Origin: Eucalyptus grandis
Taxonomy: Eukaryota; Streptophyta; Magnoliopsida; Myrtales; Myrtaceae
Assembly (NCBI RefSeq): GCF_016545825.1
Contig: NC_052621.1
Span: forward strand, 15,922,910 to 15,986,909
Reading direction: 5' to 3'
DNA: 64,000 nt
Program-made: the position numbers and the translations under genes
In this document: positions 9,964 to 20,228 of the stretch, piece by piece
Position numbering within the stretch: position 1 is the stretch's first letter
Layout: the number at the start of each line of letters is the position of its first letter
Notes under the pieces: model-generated
What the model was told of the DNA's origin: nothing
Database searches by the model: none
Seen by the model: only the letters and a program-made list of their open reading frames with translations

Positions 9964-12750
9964 TGATTGTGATCTTAATGAGGATTGTTGTATTCTTCTG
10001 GGGAAGACAGAACTAGCCTTGAAAACAGAGGCCCTTAGTGCAGGATCTGATATAAGAACGCTACGTTCTCTCTCCCAGGGTGAAAAACAGAGAACCCTTC
10101 TTTGCAATTTGCAGAAAGAGAGGTACCGTTCGGAGATCCCCATTTCTTGTGAGGTTTTCTTGTGATGTCATGAGCCTGTCCGTGGCTTTGTCGTGAGGAA
10201 TTTTTTTTTTTTGGTGTGATTGGTTCCGACCTTTGTTGAGATGGTCTCTGTTTATATTGAAGGAGTGATTGTAATTGTATATCAAGTTGCGTTGTTGAGG
10301 GCTGTGATTGGTTTGAATGAATTGAAAGCCCTTAATTCTTTTCAGCTCGTCTGCGGTGTTATTTTTTTGTCGAATTCTCTTGGGTTGATGGTGCAATGTT
10401 TTCTGGGTTTTGACTGATCGAGGGTCTGCTATTTTTCAATGTGTAAAAATGTAGCGCAGGCGGGTGGATTAATAGGATCTATACGACATCACCTTCACTT
10501 CTGTTGGATTACATTGTATCAATTAGCAGAGAAGTTAATTTGATTTGGTCAATTATCGAAGACATAGCATTGAGTTAGATATGTCAGAGCTGCCTCGATT
10601 ACAACCTATTTGCTCACATCTCTAATGATAAAGTATTTTGTGTGTGTGTGTATTTTTTTTTTTTTGGTGGGGCGGGGAGGGTGAGCTATTGTGAAATCCT
10701 TACACCGAGTGGTGTGATTTGCATTGGTGGTTCTGCATACTTCCGAGACTTCAGATATCATATATCATATGACTGTTCACTATAAGAAAGGCCGAGCTGA
10801 GAGTTGTAGAATTCTCGAGTGGACTTGTGCTTATCTTTTGTCGATTTGCTAATAATTTGTTCTCGAGTCGGTTGGTCATATATGGTTTGTTGCTTTGATT
10901 ACTTCTCATTGTACATGTTCTAGTTTTTCTGAAGTTGAATCTGCCACCTGCGGTGCCATCGCCTTCGATCGCCTCTCTCAATCCCACCGCCCGCAATCTC
11001 GTCGCCTCGGTCAAGTTTCTCCGGCTCGCATCGCCTGGGTCGCGTCGCCTCGTGGTCGTCTTGCCCTAAATCAGGTTTGTTGCTTTAATTCTTTCTCATT
11101 GTACCTGTTCTAGTGGTGATTCTGCTATTTTTCTGAACTTGAATTGTGTCGCCTCTGTCGCGTTGCCTCTGTTTGTGCTCGCTTCTCTCACGTTGCTTCC
11201 CCCGTGCTTGTGTCGCCATTGATCAATGGAGGGAGAGTGGATACCTGGACCTAATGGTTCGGGATATGCATGTTAAATGAAGGAAAGCTTCATTTCTTGG
11301 ATGTAGATAAGCATGTTGCGCCTTATGCACATATATTTACTGAATTTTATGGTTGATTTAGATTGAATAAGGCCTATGCGATCTGTCTCTCTCTCTCTTT
11401 CGATATGATGCTCGCTCTTTCTGTATTTTCCCCTATCAATTGCATACCTGAAACTCTGTTGTAATCTGTCAATGCTGCTGAAGTATTGATTACTAGAACA
11501 ATATGTTCAGTTTATTATTTTTATATGCCTGATTCTAGTTGTCATTGATGCTTATGTGAAGCTTTATGTACTTCATCAAACTTTTTGTGGCAATTTTCTG
11601 ATCAAGAAATATCTCATAGATTCAAAGTTATATCTATCTGATTCGTTCATGAACTAGCAAGGGATGCCCAACCTTACAAAACTATAAAGCAAAGGGCATG
11701 AACGCTTATAAATGAGAGCACCTTAATGAGGATGCCGCCTTATGTGCTGATAATTGCTTTGATTTTTGATTTAACTGCAAGTTTGCAATGCTCATTGTCT
11801 TTCTTGTTGGAGTATATCATGTAGGAATTAGAAAGTATTTCTGAGATTCTTTTTCCTAACTTCTAGTCTCGCATCAAGTAGGAAAGCAAAGAGGTAGTTA
11901 GTCTGCTATATGTAGACAACCTTCTGCTCATCAGTGTAATCATGTTTTCGTTAATTTGAAGCTCATTCCTAGTTGATTCCTTTCTTGTACCTGATCCTTC
12001 GTTATTGCCGTTAGTAATGAGTAAAGTGAATCACTGCTGTAATTTGTTGTAATCATGTGTGATTAGTTTGCCTATTAAAGCTTATTGTTGTATCACTTCC
12101 GTCCTCACTAATGGCTTTGTGGTTCAATTATCTGGTCATTTTTTGTTTGAATCTTGGTTATGAGTCTAGAGATATTGGTTGTCTTCTGCTGCGATGTTGT
12201 ATTAAGCTTTCCTTGCTTGTCCTTCTCTTTAATTGTGTTTTCGTATGATGAGGATTCAAGTAATACAGAAAGCTAGTTATCTTGATATGATGTTACTGGT
12301 GCAAACAAATGATTTAGTCATGCTTGGTGAGGAACTGATTTTTTGCTGGATGTTATGTTTAGAGTCACGGATTGAGCTTAGGATTTGACTTTAGATTCAC
12401 ACAATATGCTTAGATCTAGTGATTGATGATGTTATTGGATGATTTTTTGTGGATTGACGATCAATGATCATGAACTTAAGGTTGATTGAGCTTGATTTGT
12501 ATTACTCTGCAATTTCGTATCTTTGTGATGGACTTACTGTTTTGGCTGAAACGAAGTGCTAGATGAATTTTTTTTACCTCGAGCCCTTCTAGACATAAAA
12601 AATACACTTCTAAAGCTTCGATTTGATATGTTGTACGCCCATAATGGATGTCGTTTGGTTGCTGAAAAACACATTTGAAATCTGTCAATTCTGCAGTAGT
12701 TTCAGCTTGATTTGTGTTTACTGATCTTGCTGTTTTCCTTTCTTGTACAG

Positions 12751-12910
12751 GAATTTTGCCCTTTATGGAGATCCGGATTATCCACTTGGATCTATAGAAG
12801 ATGAGGTTGTAGATGATGCATCACATGATGAGGCAGCTGAGATAAACATGATCAGGAAAAATATTGCAAATATGATGGCAAGGGATCACAATATGCAAGA
12901 AATTCCATGA
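12751..12910 (+). pseudogene. Possible last exon of a Harbinger transposase
   Basis: After an acceptor-like TTCTTGTACAG (ends 12750) a 52-codon frame begins NFALYGDPDYPLGSIED and ends with a TGA at 12908-12910. The C-terminal part INMIRKNIANMMA resembles the acidic-then-(L/I)R..IAN..  tail of plant HARBI1/ALP1-like transposases. No DDE motifs are found upstream. The assignment rests on this weak tail similarity plus the TIR/TSD type, so it is tentative. Confidence 0.35.
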
Positions 12911-14130
12911 CTTTTTATTTCCGACTTTTGTGACGTGTTTTTTTTTTTTGGTGAAAACTTTTGCGATGTGTTTGTAAACTATTACGAATACATTTCTATT
13001 AATAGTATTAAGGTCATCCAATTCTATCTCTGTGAGCATAAATGCCATTGAATGTATCATAAATATGGACAAATAGAAGAGAAGCAAATGGTAAGCTATT
13101 GTATAGTTGACACTTCAAGACCTACAAACCGAAGCTTGTATGCTAGTCAAGAAAGAAAAAAAGCAAAAGAGGAGAAGAAAAACACCTCTCTTTATCAAAA
13201 TTAACCAAAACCTTATAACGACATCAAGGTAATTCGGAAGAAGCAAGGTAAAAATTAACATCAAGATGGAATGCATCGACAGTTCAAAATGCAAGAGACT
13301 GAGGTTTTTACTAAGTGTTTTAGGAGTATACTATGAACTAAATGCATACTGACAATAAAGCCACACCATGCATGCACCATTCCAACAGTTGAAAATTTCC
13401 AACCCCAACCCGACATCTATGTCAAGATTAGAAGAGACTAAAATCCCTAAGCCACGCATGCACTAGAATTACAATTTTTTTTTTTAAGAGTAAAAACTTA
13501 GTCCCAAGGAAATGAGCATAAATTAATTTGGCTGACAATATCACGTGTGCTTTTTTTTGCAATATTTGCTATACCAAACATTAAAATTTGCAAAAAAATA
13601 TATATTATTGAGAATTATAGTTCAAAACATTAGTTTGTGAATATTGATTCCCACAAAGCGCTACATAAATTCAATACGCTATAAAACATATGTAAAGATC
13701 CTCACACATAGATATAAAATAATAGCTCACGTTCCATTACAATACCACCTATGTTACAAGCATATTCGACTACAATGCTTACACCTAATCAAATGTATTA
13801 TTAATCTAGTAATATTTTGATCTTGCCAATTTTTATGTAATATCTAATTTATTCATTTTTCTTATTTTTAATTTTAAAAAAATAAAATTTGGAATAGAAA
13901 TTTTGTGCAGTTACGAAACGTGTTTCTGTTCTTTTTTATTCCAGAAATAGAAATTTTGTACAATTATCAAACGTGTTTCTGTTATTTTTTTGTTCCAGAA
14001 ATAGAAATTTTGTACAGTTATCAAACGGGTTTTTTTGCTTAGAAATTGTTCCCCAGAATAGAAATAGAAAAGAACTGTTTCTGAAAAAAAATTGTTCCCC
14101 ATCCAAGAAATGTTGTCATGCGCAGCCTTA

Positions 14131-15202
14131 GTGTCCCTTTGGCATGATAACTAGCTTCCCTGTGGACCTCTAAATGTTTTTCTTCCTACCCCTGCTATAA
14201 ACGGCTTTGGCCTCCCCGGTTATGCGAAAGTTGCAGAGCTTCAATCTCCTGCTAGTTGTGCACTAAGATCTCTACTGAAGAGTTGGGGCATCTCTTGCTC
14301 GATTCTGTCCCATGCTCACGATCGCTTATGCTGGCGTGAGGATCCCTCTCGCTTTTTTTCGATTGCCTCTACTTGGAACTTCATCAAAACTAAAAAAGCT
14401 TGCGTTCCTTGGGTGTCTCTTATATAGGATAGTGTTATGGCTCCGCAGTACCAATTTCATCTTTGGTTAATTACCAAAAATACTAGCCAACTCAAACGCT
14501 ACTCCTCTCTTACGGTAGAATTGAGTATATGGTTTGTGCTTTTTGCAATGCCCAGCCGAACTCTACTGACCATCTCCTTTTTTAGTGCCATGTCTCGACT
14601 TCTCTTGCTTATTTCTGGGTGTCCAGGTGTAACCTCCCTTGGAGGAATAGATCTTGGGTGGAGACGTTCTTATCTGGCAATGACTTCCTTCATAGTGTTG
14701 TGCGGTTTTCTTTTGGAGCTTTTTGCTATCTCATTTGGAAAAAAAAAAGGAATCGCATCATCTTTCATGGTGAAACTTTGGAGATGTCAGCTATAAAGAA
14801 CCACCTTATCAAGCTGGTCAAGGATAGAGTGCTCACTTTTAATAATGTCCCTGCTACCCCGAGAAACAAAAGACTTTAAAGAGGTTGGGGCTTTGACCCC
14901 TCGGTCTTCATCCAGTAGCCTCGGTTTCCACAAGCTTCTTGGGTTGTGCTACCGCTTCCTCGCCTCCTTTAGCTCTCTATTCTTTGACCCTTCTTTTTTG
15001 TTGTGTGTCAAGGTTCGATGGAGCCGTTTTGTGTTCGATGCCTCTACGTAGACTGGTTTCCTTTGGTCTTTCTTGCTCTTGCAGCTTTGTGTTGGCTCCC
15101 TTCCACTATTTCTATCTTATAGTTAGTGTAAGTTTTTGGTGTCGTCTTTGTGTATTTTTGTCCAAAGCTCAATATATATTCTTACATTTTACCAAAAAAA
15201 AA
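14131..15202 (+). pseudogene. LINE ORF2 3' part (zf-RVT) and 3' UTR
   Basis: Continuation of ORF2 after the Harbinger insertion. The zf-RVT-like motif FCNAQPNSTDHLLFQCH (about 14540-14590) is followed by FSFGAFCYLIWKKKRNRIIFHG (about 14700-14770), with the second and first halves in different frames. The reading ends with a TAA near 14877. The tail 14880-15193 is untranslated and T-rich and ends in the poly(A). Confidence 0.8.
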
Positions 15203-17215
15203 AAACTCTCACTAATTATATAATCAATAAAAACATTTTTGGCACTGTAAACCAATGCCCGGTAATTTTCTAATTAAGAAATAATAAATTTTGAGATAAA
15301 TACCTCAAAATTACAAATTACACTCAATTTGCACAAACCGGCACTCAATTAAATAAACAAATCACACCATTGCGATCAGCATAAAATTCCGGTCACCGAC
15401 TATCTCGGTTTAATTTCTGGAAAATAATTAAATAATTAAATAATTACAAAAATTAATTAATAAATACCAATAAATTGCAAAAATGCACACTTAGGTCGTA
15501 AAAGCCTAACTAAAAGTCGAGTTAGGTCTGGAAAATTTTCAAACCTATCTAGATAAATACTAGAGTAGAGTTTATCTAGTTCCTAATTGCACTACTGTAA
15601 CCACCTAATATGCACTAATGATTAATTAAATTGCTAATCTATTCTAACTAACCACTTAAACCATACTTAACTTAAACTAATTAACCCTTAAGCATAATTA
15701 ACTTTCATAAGCAGATATTAGTGAGTAAACTCACTTGATTAACGATCCAACTGAACCACGACGATGGTGAGGAGGAGAGGATCGATAAACTCCAAAGCGG
15801 GTGCACCAAGCGAGGTCCGGATGGGCGCCAAAATGGGCCAAACAATGGGTTGCAGACCCAAACTGTTCAATTCTACTCTTGGGCCGAAGATGGCTGGACA
15901 ATGGCCAATTGGGCTAGAAATGGGTACAGCGAGGCTAGGAGGCTTGGATGGTTGACTGAGGAGGTCGACGACAACACACAGCGGCTGGGACAGCTCTGGC
16001 AAATGGCAAGCAGGGCGCTAGTGGCGAGCACAGGAAGCGGAGACGCGCGAACAAGCGTTCGACTGGACGGCAAGCAAACGTAGGTTGTTAGCTCGGCGGG
16101 CAGTCAAATGGCATGCAGTGGCTCTCGACAAGCTGCAGGAGCTTCGGCTTGTTGCTGGTTTGGTTCTCTAGGTTTTTGGAAACCTCAAAGAGCTAGAATG
16201 GAGGGGGGGAAGTCGACGGTGAGGGGGAGAGAGGAAGGGGGACAACAACTTGGAGAGGAGTCACCTTGGACAACTTCATCTCCTTGTCTCCTTGACTTGG
16301 CCCCACCATGCAAGGCTAGCTTTCTCAGCAAATTGTAGCCCTCAAAGCTTCTAGAGGAAGCTTTGGAAGTGGTCCAAAAGTCATGGACCATGGGGTATAC
16401 GAATTTTGTACAATTTCCCTCAAATCCTCCTCAATTATCACTTGAATCAAATCAATTCGGCTACCCTAAATTCCATTATCAATTCATTGATCAAATTGGT
16501 ATTTTTCCTCGCCAATAGAACCAACTTGCATCTCGAAAACGCAATAAAAACGGTCCTTTGAATTTTCCAGTCGAAAACGGCCCTATCTCGACTTTTCGCC
16601 AAAAATCTCGGTTTGCAGAAAATTTTTTGAAGGATGAGTCGACGTTTAAAATGACTTGTGACATGACAGAATTTTTAACTTCTAAAATTGAATTTAAATT
16701 CGCAATTAATTTCAAGCTAGTGCGATTTTAGCGTGGCCTAGGCTACTAGGTAGCTTTCAAAAATTTTAATGCAAATGACTCGTGATCGATTTTCTTTGAA
16801 CCACAACGAACCTCTTCGACACATTGGCAACTCTCAGTGGTCGTGAAAATCTTGAGATTTCAAATACGGACACAGGGTACCAAAACGACAGAAAAATAAG
16901 TTTAGTGCCGATTGACGAGAATTTTTCAATTTGGTGGAATCACCCACGTTTAACCACACATCTCAATCGAACCAACTTATCTCTGATCTCTAATTGACTT
17001 TTAACTGTGCCGTAATGATCTCTACAGATGAGCATGGTCAAGTAGTCGATTCCTGGTCGAATCATCACGTCTATTGCATTAAAATCCCTTAATGACTTCC
17101 CTAGATAGTCCAATTATCTCAGGAGTGATCAGTTTTGAGAATAGCACTATAGACGTGTCAATGAAAGGCCCAATTTATTAAATTGAAAATAGGACTGAAA
17201 TTCCATGATGTCACA

Positions 17216-17940
17216 TTTACTGCCATGTCATAAGACTGATGATGCATCTCATGTTGTTCAATTATATTTTATGGAGATTATATGCCTTCATAGAGTACCG
17301 AAGACCATTGTGTTAGATCGTGAGTTCAATTATATTTTATGGAGATTATATGCCTTCATAGAGTACCGAAGACCATTGTGTTAGATCGTGAGTCCAAGTT
17401 CTTGAGCTACTTCTAGAAGACACTATGGAGGATGCTCAGTACGTTACTCTTATTCAACACCACTTGTCATCCCTAAACCGATGGCCAAACGAAGGTAACG
17501 TATTGAACCCTTACCTTTCTTCTTCGAAGTATGGTGAGTAAATTTTTGAAAGATTAGGATTTGAAGCTTGCACATGCTAAATATGCTCATAATCGATCAC
17601 CAAGTTATTCTATAGGTCGATCTCTTTTTGAAGTTGTGTATGGAGTTAACCCTCTCACACCGATCGATTTGATCCCAATTGATCCAACTCGCAATTAAAC
17701 TCCAATGACAAAGAAAGAGTTGAATCAATGAAAAAGTTGAGCATCTGATTTAGCTCCATCAACCCACTTAGTACCATCAATGCTCATTCAAGGCAAGATA
17801 AAATTTGGGCATAAAATGCTTCAATGGGTCGAGACTGACATTTCCAACTAATGCGGTACCGAACAATTCTTACCAAATTATTGATACCAATGATGAAGGA
17901 GTTATTGAAGTTATCAATATGGTATATTAGTCGTTGCTTT
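17216..17940 (+). pseudogene. Ty3/gypsy G1 integrase 3' part and pol end
   Basis: After the TTTAC duplication the integrase core resumes (CHKTDDASH-like, then TLWRMLSTLL-type sequence) and runs to remnants of the C-terminal domain and the 3' non-coding part (GKIKFGHKMLQWVET-like near 17790-17830). It contains an exact 68-bp tandem duplication (17256-17323, 17324-17391), stops, and a deletion relative to G2. It is followed directly by LTR a. Confidence 0.75.
17256..17391. repeat. 68-bp perfect tandem duplication
   Basis: The unit beginning GTTCAATTATATTTTATGG is present twice head to tail inside the G1 integrase. The 68-bp length shifts the frame. Confidence 0.9.
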
Positions 17941-18676
17941 CTCAGTATGCTTTATTAGTTGTTGATCTCGAAGATTATCAACAACATATCAACGTGAGGC
18001 CATTCTAAACAAATTTCTTTTATATTGAAGTCTTAGGGTATTTATCTTCTAGTCAAGGAGGGAGCACGAAGTTTGCAAGGTTGAAGATGAAGAATGCAAG
18101 TTCCCGAGTCATTTAATGCATTTCTATTTTCCTAGGAGTCTTTAATGTTATGTAATTTTCAAGAGTCAATCCTAGGTCTTTAATATTAGGCTAGTTCCCA
18201 AATCTATTTATTACTTTTCTATTTCCTAAGTTGTATTCCTCCCATAAATAGAAGAAGCCTCTCCATTGTAATGCGGACAATTTGATGAATGAAAATACTT
18301 GAGATTTCTATCGTGCGAGCGAATATCTTTGGAGAGTGGATAACTCCCATTTCGATCTTTTTATCATTGGAGAGTGGATTACTCCTCTATGATGAGCTAA
18401 GAAGCCTTCATCCTCAACTAGTGGATTTTCCTTTAGGCCCTGGTGATAAGCTTCTCCTATCCTGAAGTCCCTTATCATTGGTGGGCGGTTCATCTTTTAA
18501 GCCTTAGTGGTGAATTTCGTCAATCCCGATCCTCATCCTTGGTTGGTGGCTCGTCCTTTATACCTCAATGTTGATCGTTTTCTATCCCTAGATTTGCATT
18601 TCATCCTTCCACATCCATTTCTATACACTTAACCACAAAAATCTCTACATCACGTAATCACTTGCCCACCCACACA
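17940..18676 (+). repeat. Gypsy LTR a, shared between G1 and G2
   Basis: The right end is CCCACCCACACA (18676), followed by a primer-binding-site-like sequence. The left end is not exact because inner flanks are homologous in all three LTRs. It shows a TATA-like CCATAAATAG near 18240 and GCCTCTCCATTGTAATGC just after. LTR b (ends 35547) and LTR c (ends 36957) share all of this. It lies after the integrase end of G1 and before the gag of G2, so it serves as 3' LTR of one and 5' LTR of the next. Confidence 0.75.
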
Positions 18677-20228
18677 TCAAGTTTGTATTAAAGCTCAAGG
18701 TTGAACTCGTTTTGAGTGATTCCATTTGTTATCTATCTCATGTCTCATTTCTTATTTTAGTTTTAAAAAATGAAATATATGGTTCCAAGAGGCTTGACTT
18801 TGGAGCAAGCACACAACAAAAGACGAGATCGTGCTATCTAGAATCTGCAATAATAAATGGAACAAGTCGTTAATCTCCTCGAGGATCCAGCAAGACAAGG
18901 ACAACCAGCAAGGCGTCTTGAAGGTCGACATTAACATGACAATTCAGATTCTTATGAAAGTTCTAGCAGTGATTTTGATTCCACTAGAGGTAGCTCTAGT
19001 GATTCTAAATATCACATTGGGAGAAGAAGAGGAAGCATAAGGAGACTGATCGTGAAATCAAAATGAAGGTTCCTAAATTCGAAGGAAGTCTCAATCCCAA
19101 CAACTTTGTTGATTGACTGCACACAATTGAACGTGTCTTTGATTTCAAGTCCTACTCAAATGAGAAGAGATGTAAGGTTGCTTTCCTTAAGTTGACAAAG
19201 TATGCTTCTCTATGGTGGGAGAATCTAAATCATCAACAAGCCATAAAAGGCAAAGGTCGAATCAAGTATTGGGAAAAACTTAAGTTGATGAAGAAGAGGT
19301 TCTTGCCTGACAATTATAAGCAAGACTTGTCCCTAAAACTTAATTCCCTATGGCAATAAAGGATGAGTATTGAAGAATACATCGGGAAGTTTGAACAACT
19401 CAAGATGAGGTGTGAAGTCCTAGAAGTTCAGGAACAAACCATTACTCGTTTCTTGGCGACATGAATAAGGAAGTTGCTGATTTGGTTGAACTTCTACCAT
19501 ATTGATCCTTTGAAGATGTATGTAAGTTGGCATTGAAGGTGGAAAAGCAATTGAAGAATAGCAAGAGTTTTTTCTTCCAAAACCTCATAAAAAAGAAACC
19601 TAAAGGCGATGCAAGGAAATGCTTTAAGTAGCATGGATATGGGCATTTTCAAGCTAATTGTCCTAAGCAGAGAGTTATGAATCTTCAAGAAATTGAGGAA
19701 ATCGATTTGGCACTTCAAGAGGCTAAGAACAATTTGGACCAACACAATTCTGAATCTGAAAAGGAAGAGGAGATTGTTGAGAAAGCTTATGATGGCGAGT
19801 TGTCAGTCATTCGAAGGGCACTACATACCGAAGTTTCTCCTAATGAGATTGAGCTAAGGGAGAACATCTTTCACACCCATTGCACTATTAACGGGAAAAT
19901 ATGTTTGGTAATCATCAACAGCGTTACATTACACCAACGTTGCTTCGACAACCTTGGTCGACAAGATAAAGCTTTCGACAAATAAACATCCTCAACTGTA
20001 AAAGCTCTAATGGCTCAGTCAAGAGAATGATCTCAAGGTAACCAAATGAGCTTTCATATCATCTTTTATTAGGAAGAATTATCGAGATCAAGTTCTATGT
20101 GATGTGATTCCCATGGATGCATATCACTTGTTATTGGGAAGACCGTGGTGATATAATAGAAATGATGTGCATGATGGGCGTAAAAATACATATTATTTTC
20201 AGAAGGAACAAAAATGCATTACTCTTGT
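18677..20228 (+). pseudogene. Ty3/gypsy G2: primer site, gag and protease, decayed
   Basis: TTTGTATTAAAGCTCAAGG right after LTR a looks like a mutated tRNA-Met primer site (TTGGTATCAGAGC type). The gag domain runs at about 19062-19465 (MKVPKFEGSLNPNNF, KYASLWWENL, EEYIGKFEQLKMRCEV). The zinc knuckle at about 19617-19670 reads KCFK*HGYGHFQANCPK: the second Cys codon is a stop. A protease region at about 19855-19985 has IFHTHCTINGK, but the catalytic Asp position reads IINS. Its end (20040-20220) includes DVIPMDAYHLLLGRPW. The reading is cut at 20228 by LTR I. Confidence 0.85.

Larger units (their letters stand above)
9160..14127. mobile_element. PIF/Harbinger-like element, TSD TTA
   Basis: Terminal inverted repeats of about 16 bp: GGCTGCACATGGTAAC at the left and the complement of GTTGTCATGCGCAGCC at the right (3 mismatches). 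The flanks are TTA duplications (9157-9159, 14128-14130), and the LINE reading is continuous when it is removed. Subterminal DNA is rich in complementary ATTTCTATT and GTTCC runs. The TTA duplication and GGC ends fit PIF/Harbinger. Only one exon resembling a transposase tail is visible (12751-12910); the body otherwise holds a GC-rich repeat block (9430-9970), a shorter C-rich patch (10970-11060) and AT-rich DNA with no ORF I can name (11070-12740, 12911-14127). Confidence 0.8.
4385..15202 (+). mobile_element. L1-type LINE, 5.9 kb, interrupted by a Harbinger-like element
   Basis: A non-LTR retrotransposon inserted in LTR B. It is bounded by a target duplication of about 18-19 bp (4366-4384 and 15203-15220, ending CACTAATTATA, one indel) and ends in a poly(A) run (15194-15205). 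It holds ORF1 (DUF4283 plus zinc knuckle) and ORF2 (endonuclease, reverse transcriptase, zf-RVT), all degenerate. Without the nested 4,968-bp element and its TTA duplication it is about 5.85 kb, a normal full length for plant L1 elements. It is 5'-complete or nearly so; 4385-4771 is its 5' untranslated part. Confidence 0.9.
3256..17215 (-). mobile_element. Solo LTR copy B with nested LINE; TSD TTTAC
   Basis: The left terminus TGTCATGCCACAAT (3256) and right terminus GATGTCACA (ends 17215) are flanked by identical TTTAC duplications (3251-3255, 17216-17220). The gypsy integrase reads across them (SKMAHL into the CHKT/DDASH region). The LTR itself is about 3.1 kb (3256-4384 plus 15221-17215); the rest is a LINE. 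Sense is minus. In that sense there is a C-rich leader (about 16330-15735), a GTGAGT donor beginning at 15734, a micro-exon 3949-3932, an acceptor TTTCAG before 3809, and the small ORF from 3801. A three-unit ~30-bp repeat (core CTCACCGAA..GTGCGATACTTA) lies at about 4120-4210 in the intron-like part. Confidence 0.9.

Noticed and set aside
9378..10165. Long overlapping frames of about 200-212 codons on + and about 90-130 on -
   Set aside because: They are produced by the 102-bp tandem repeat (a multiple of three, GC-rich). No domain, and the repeat lies in a transposon.
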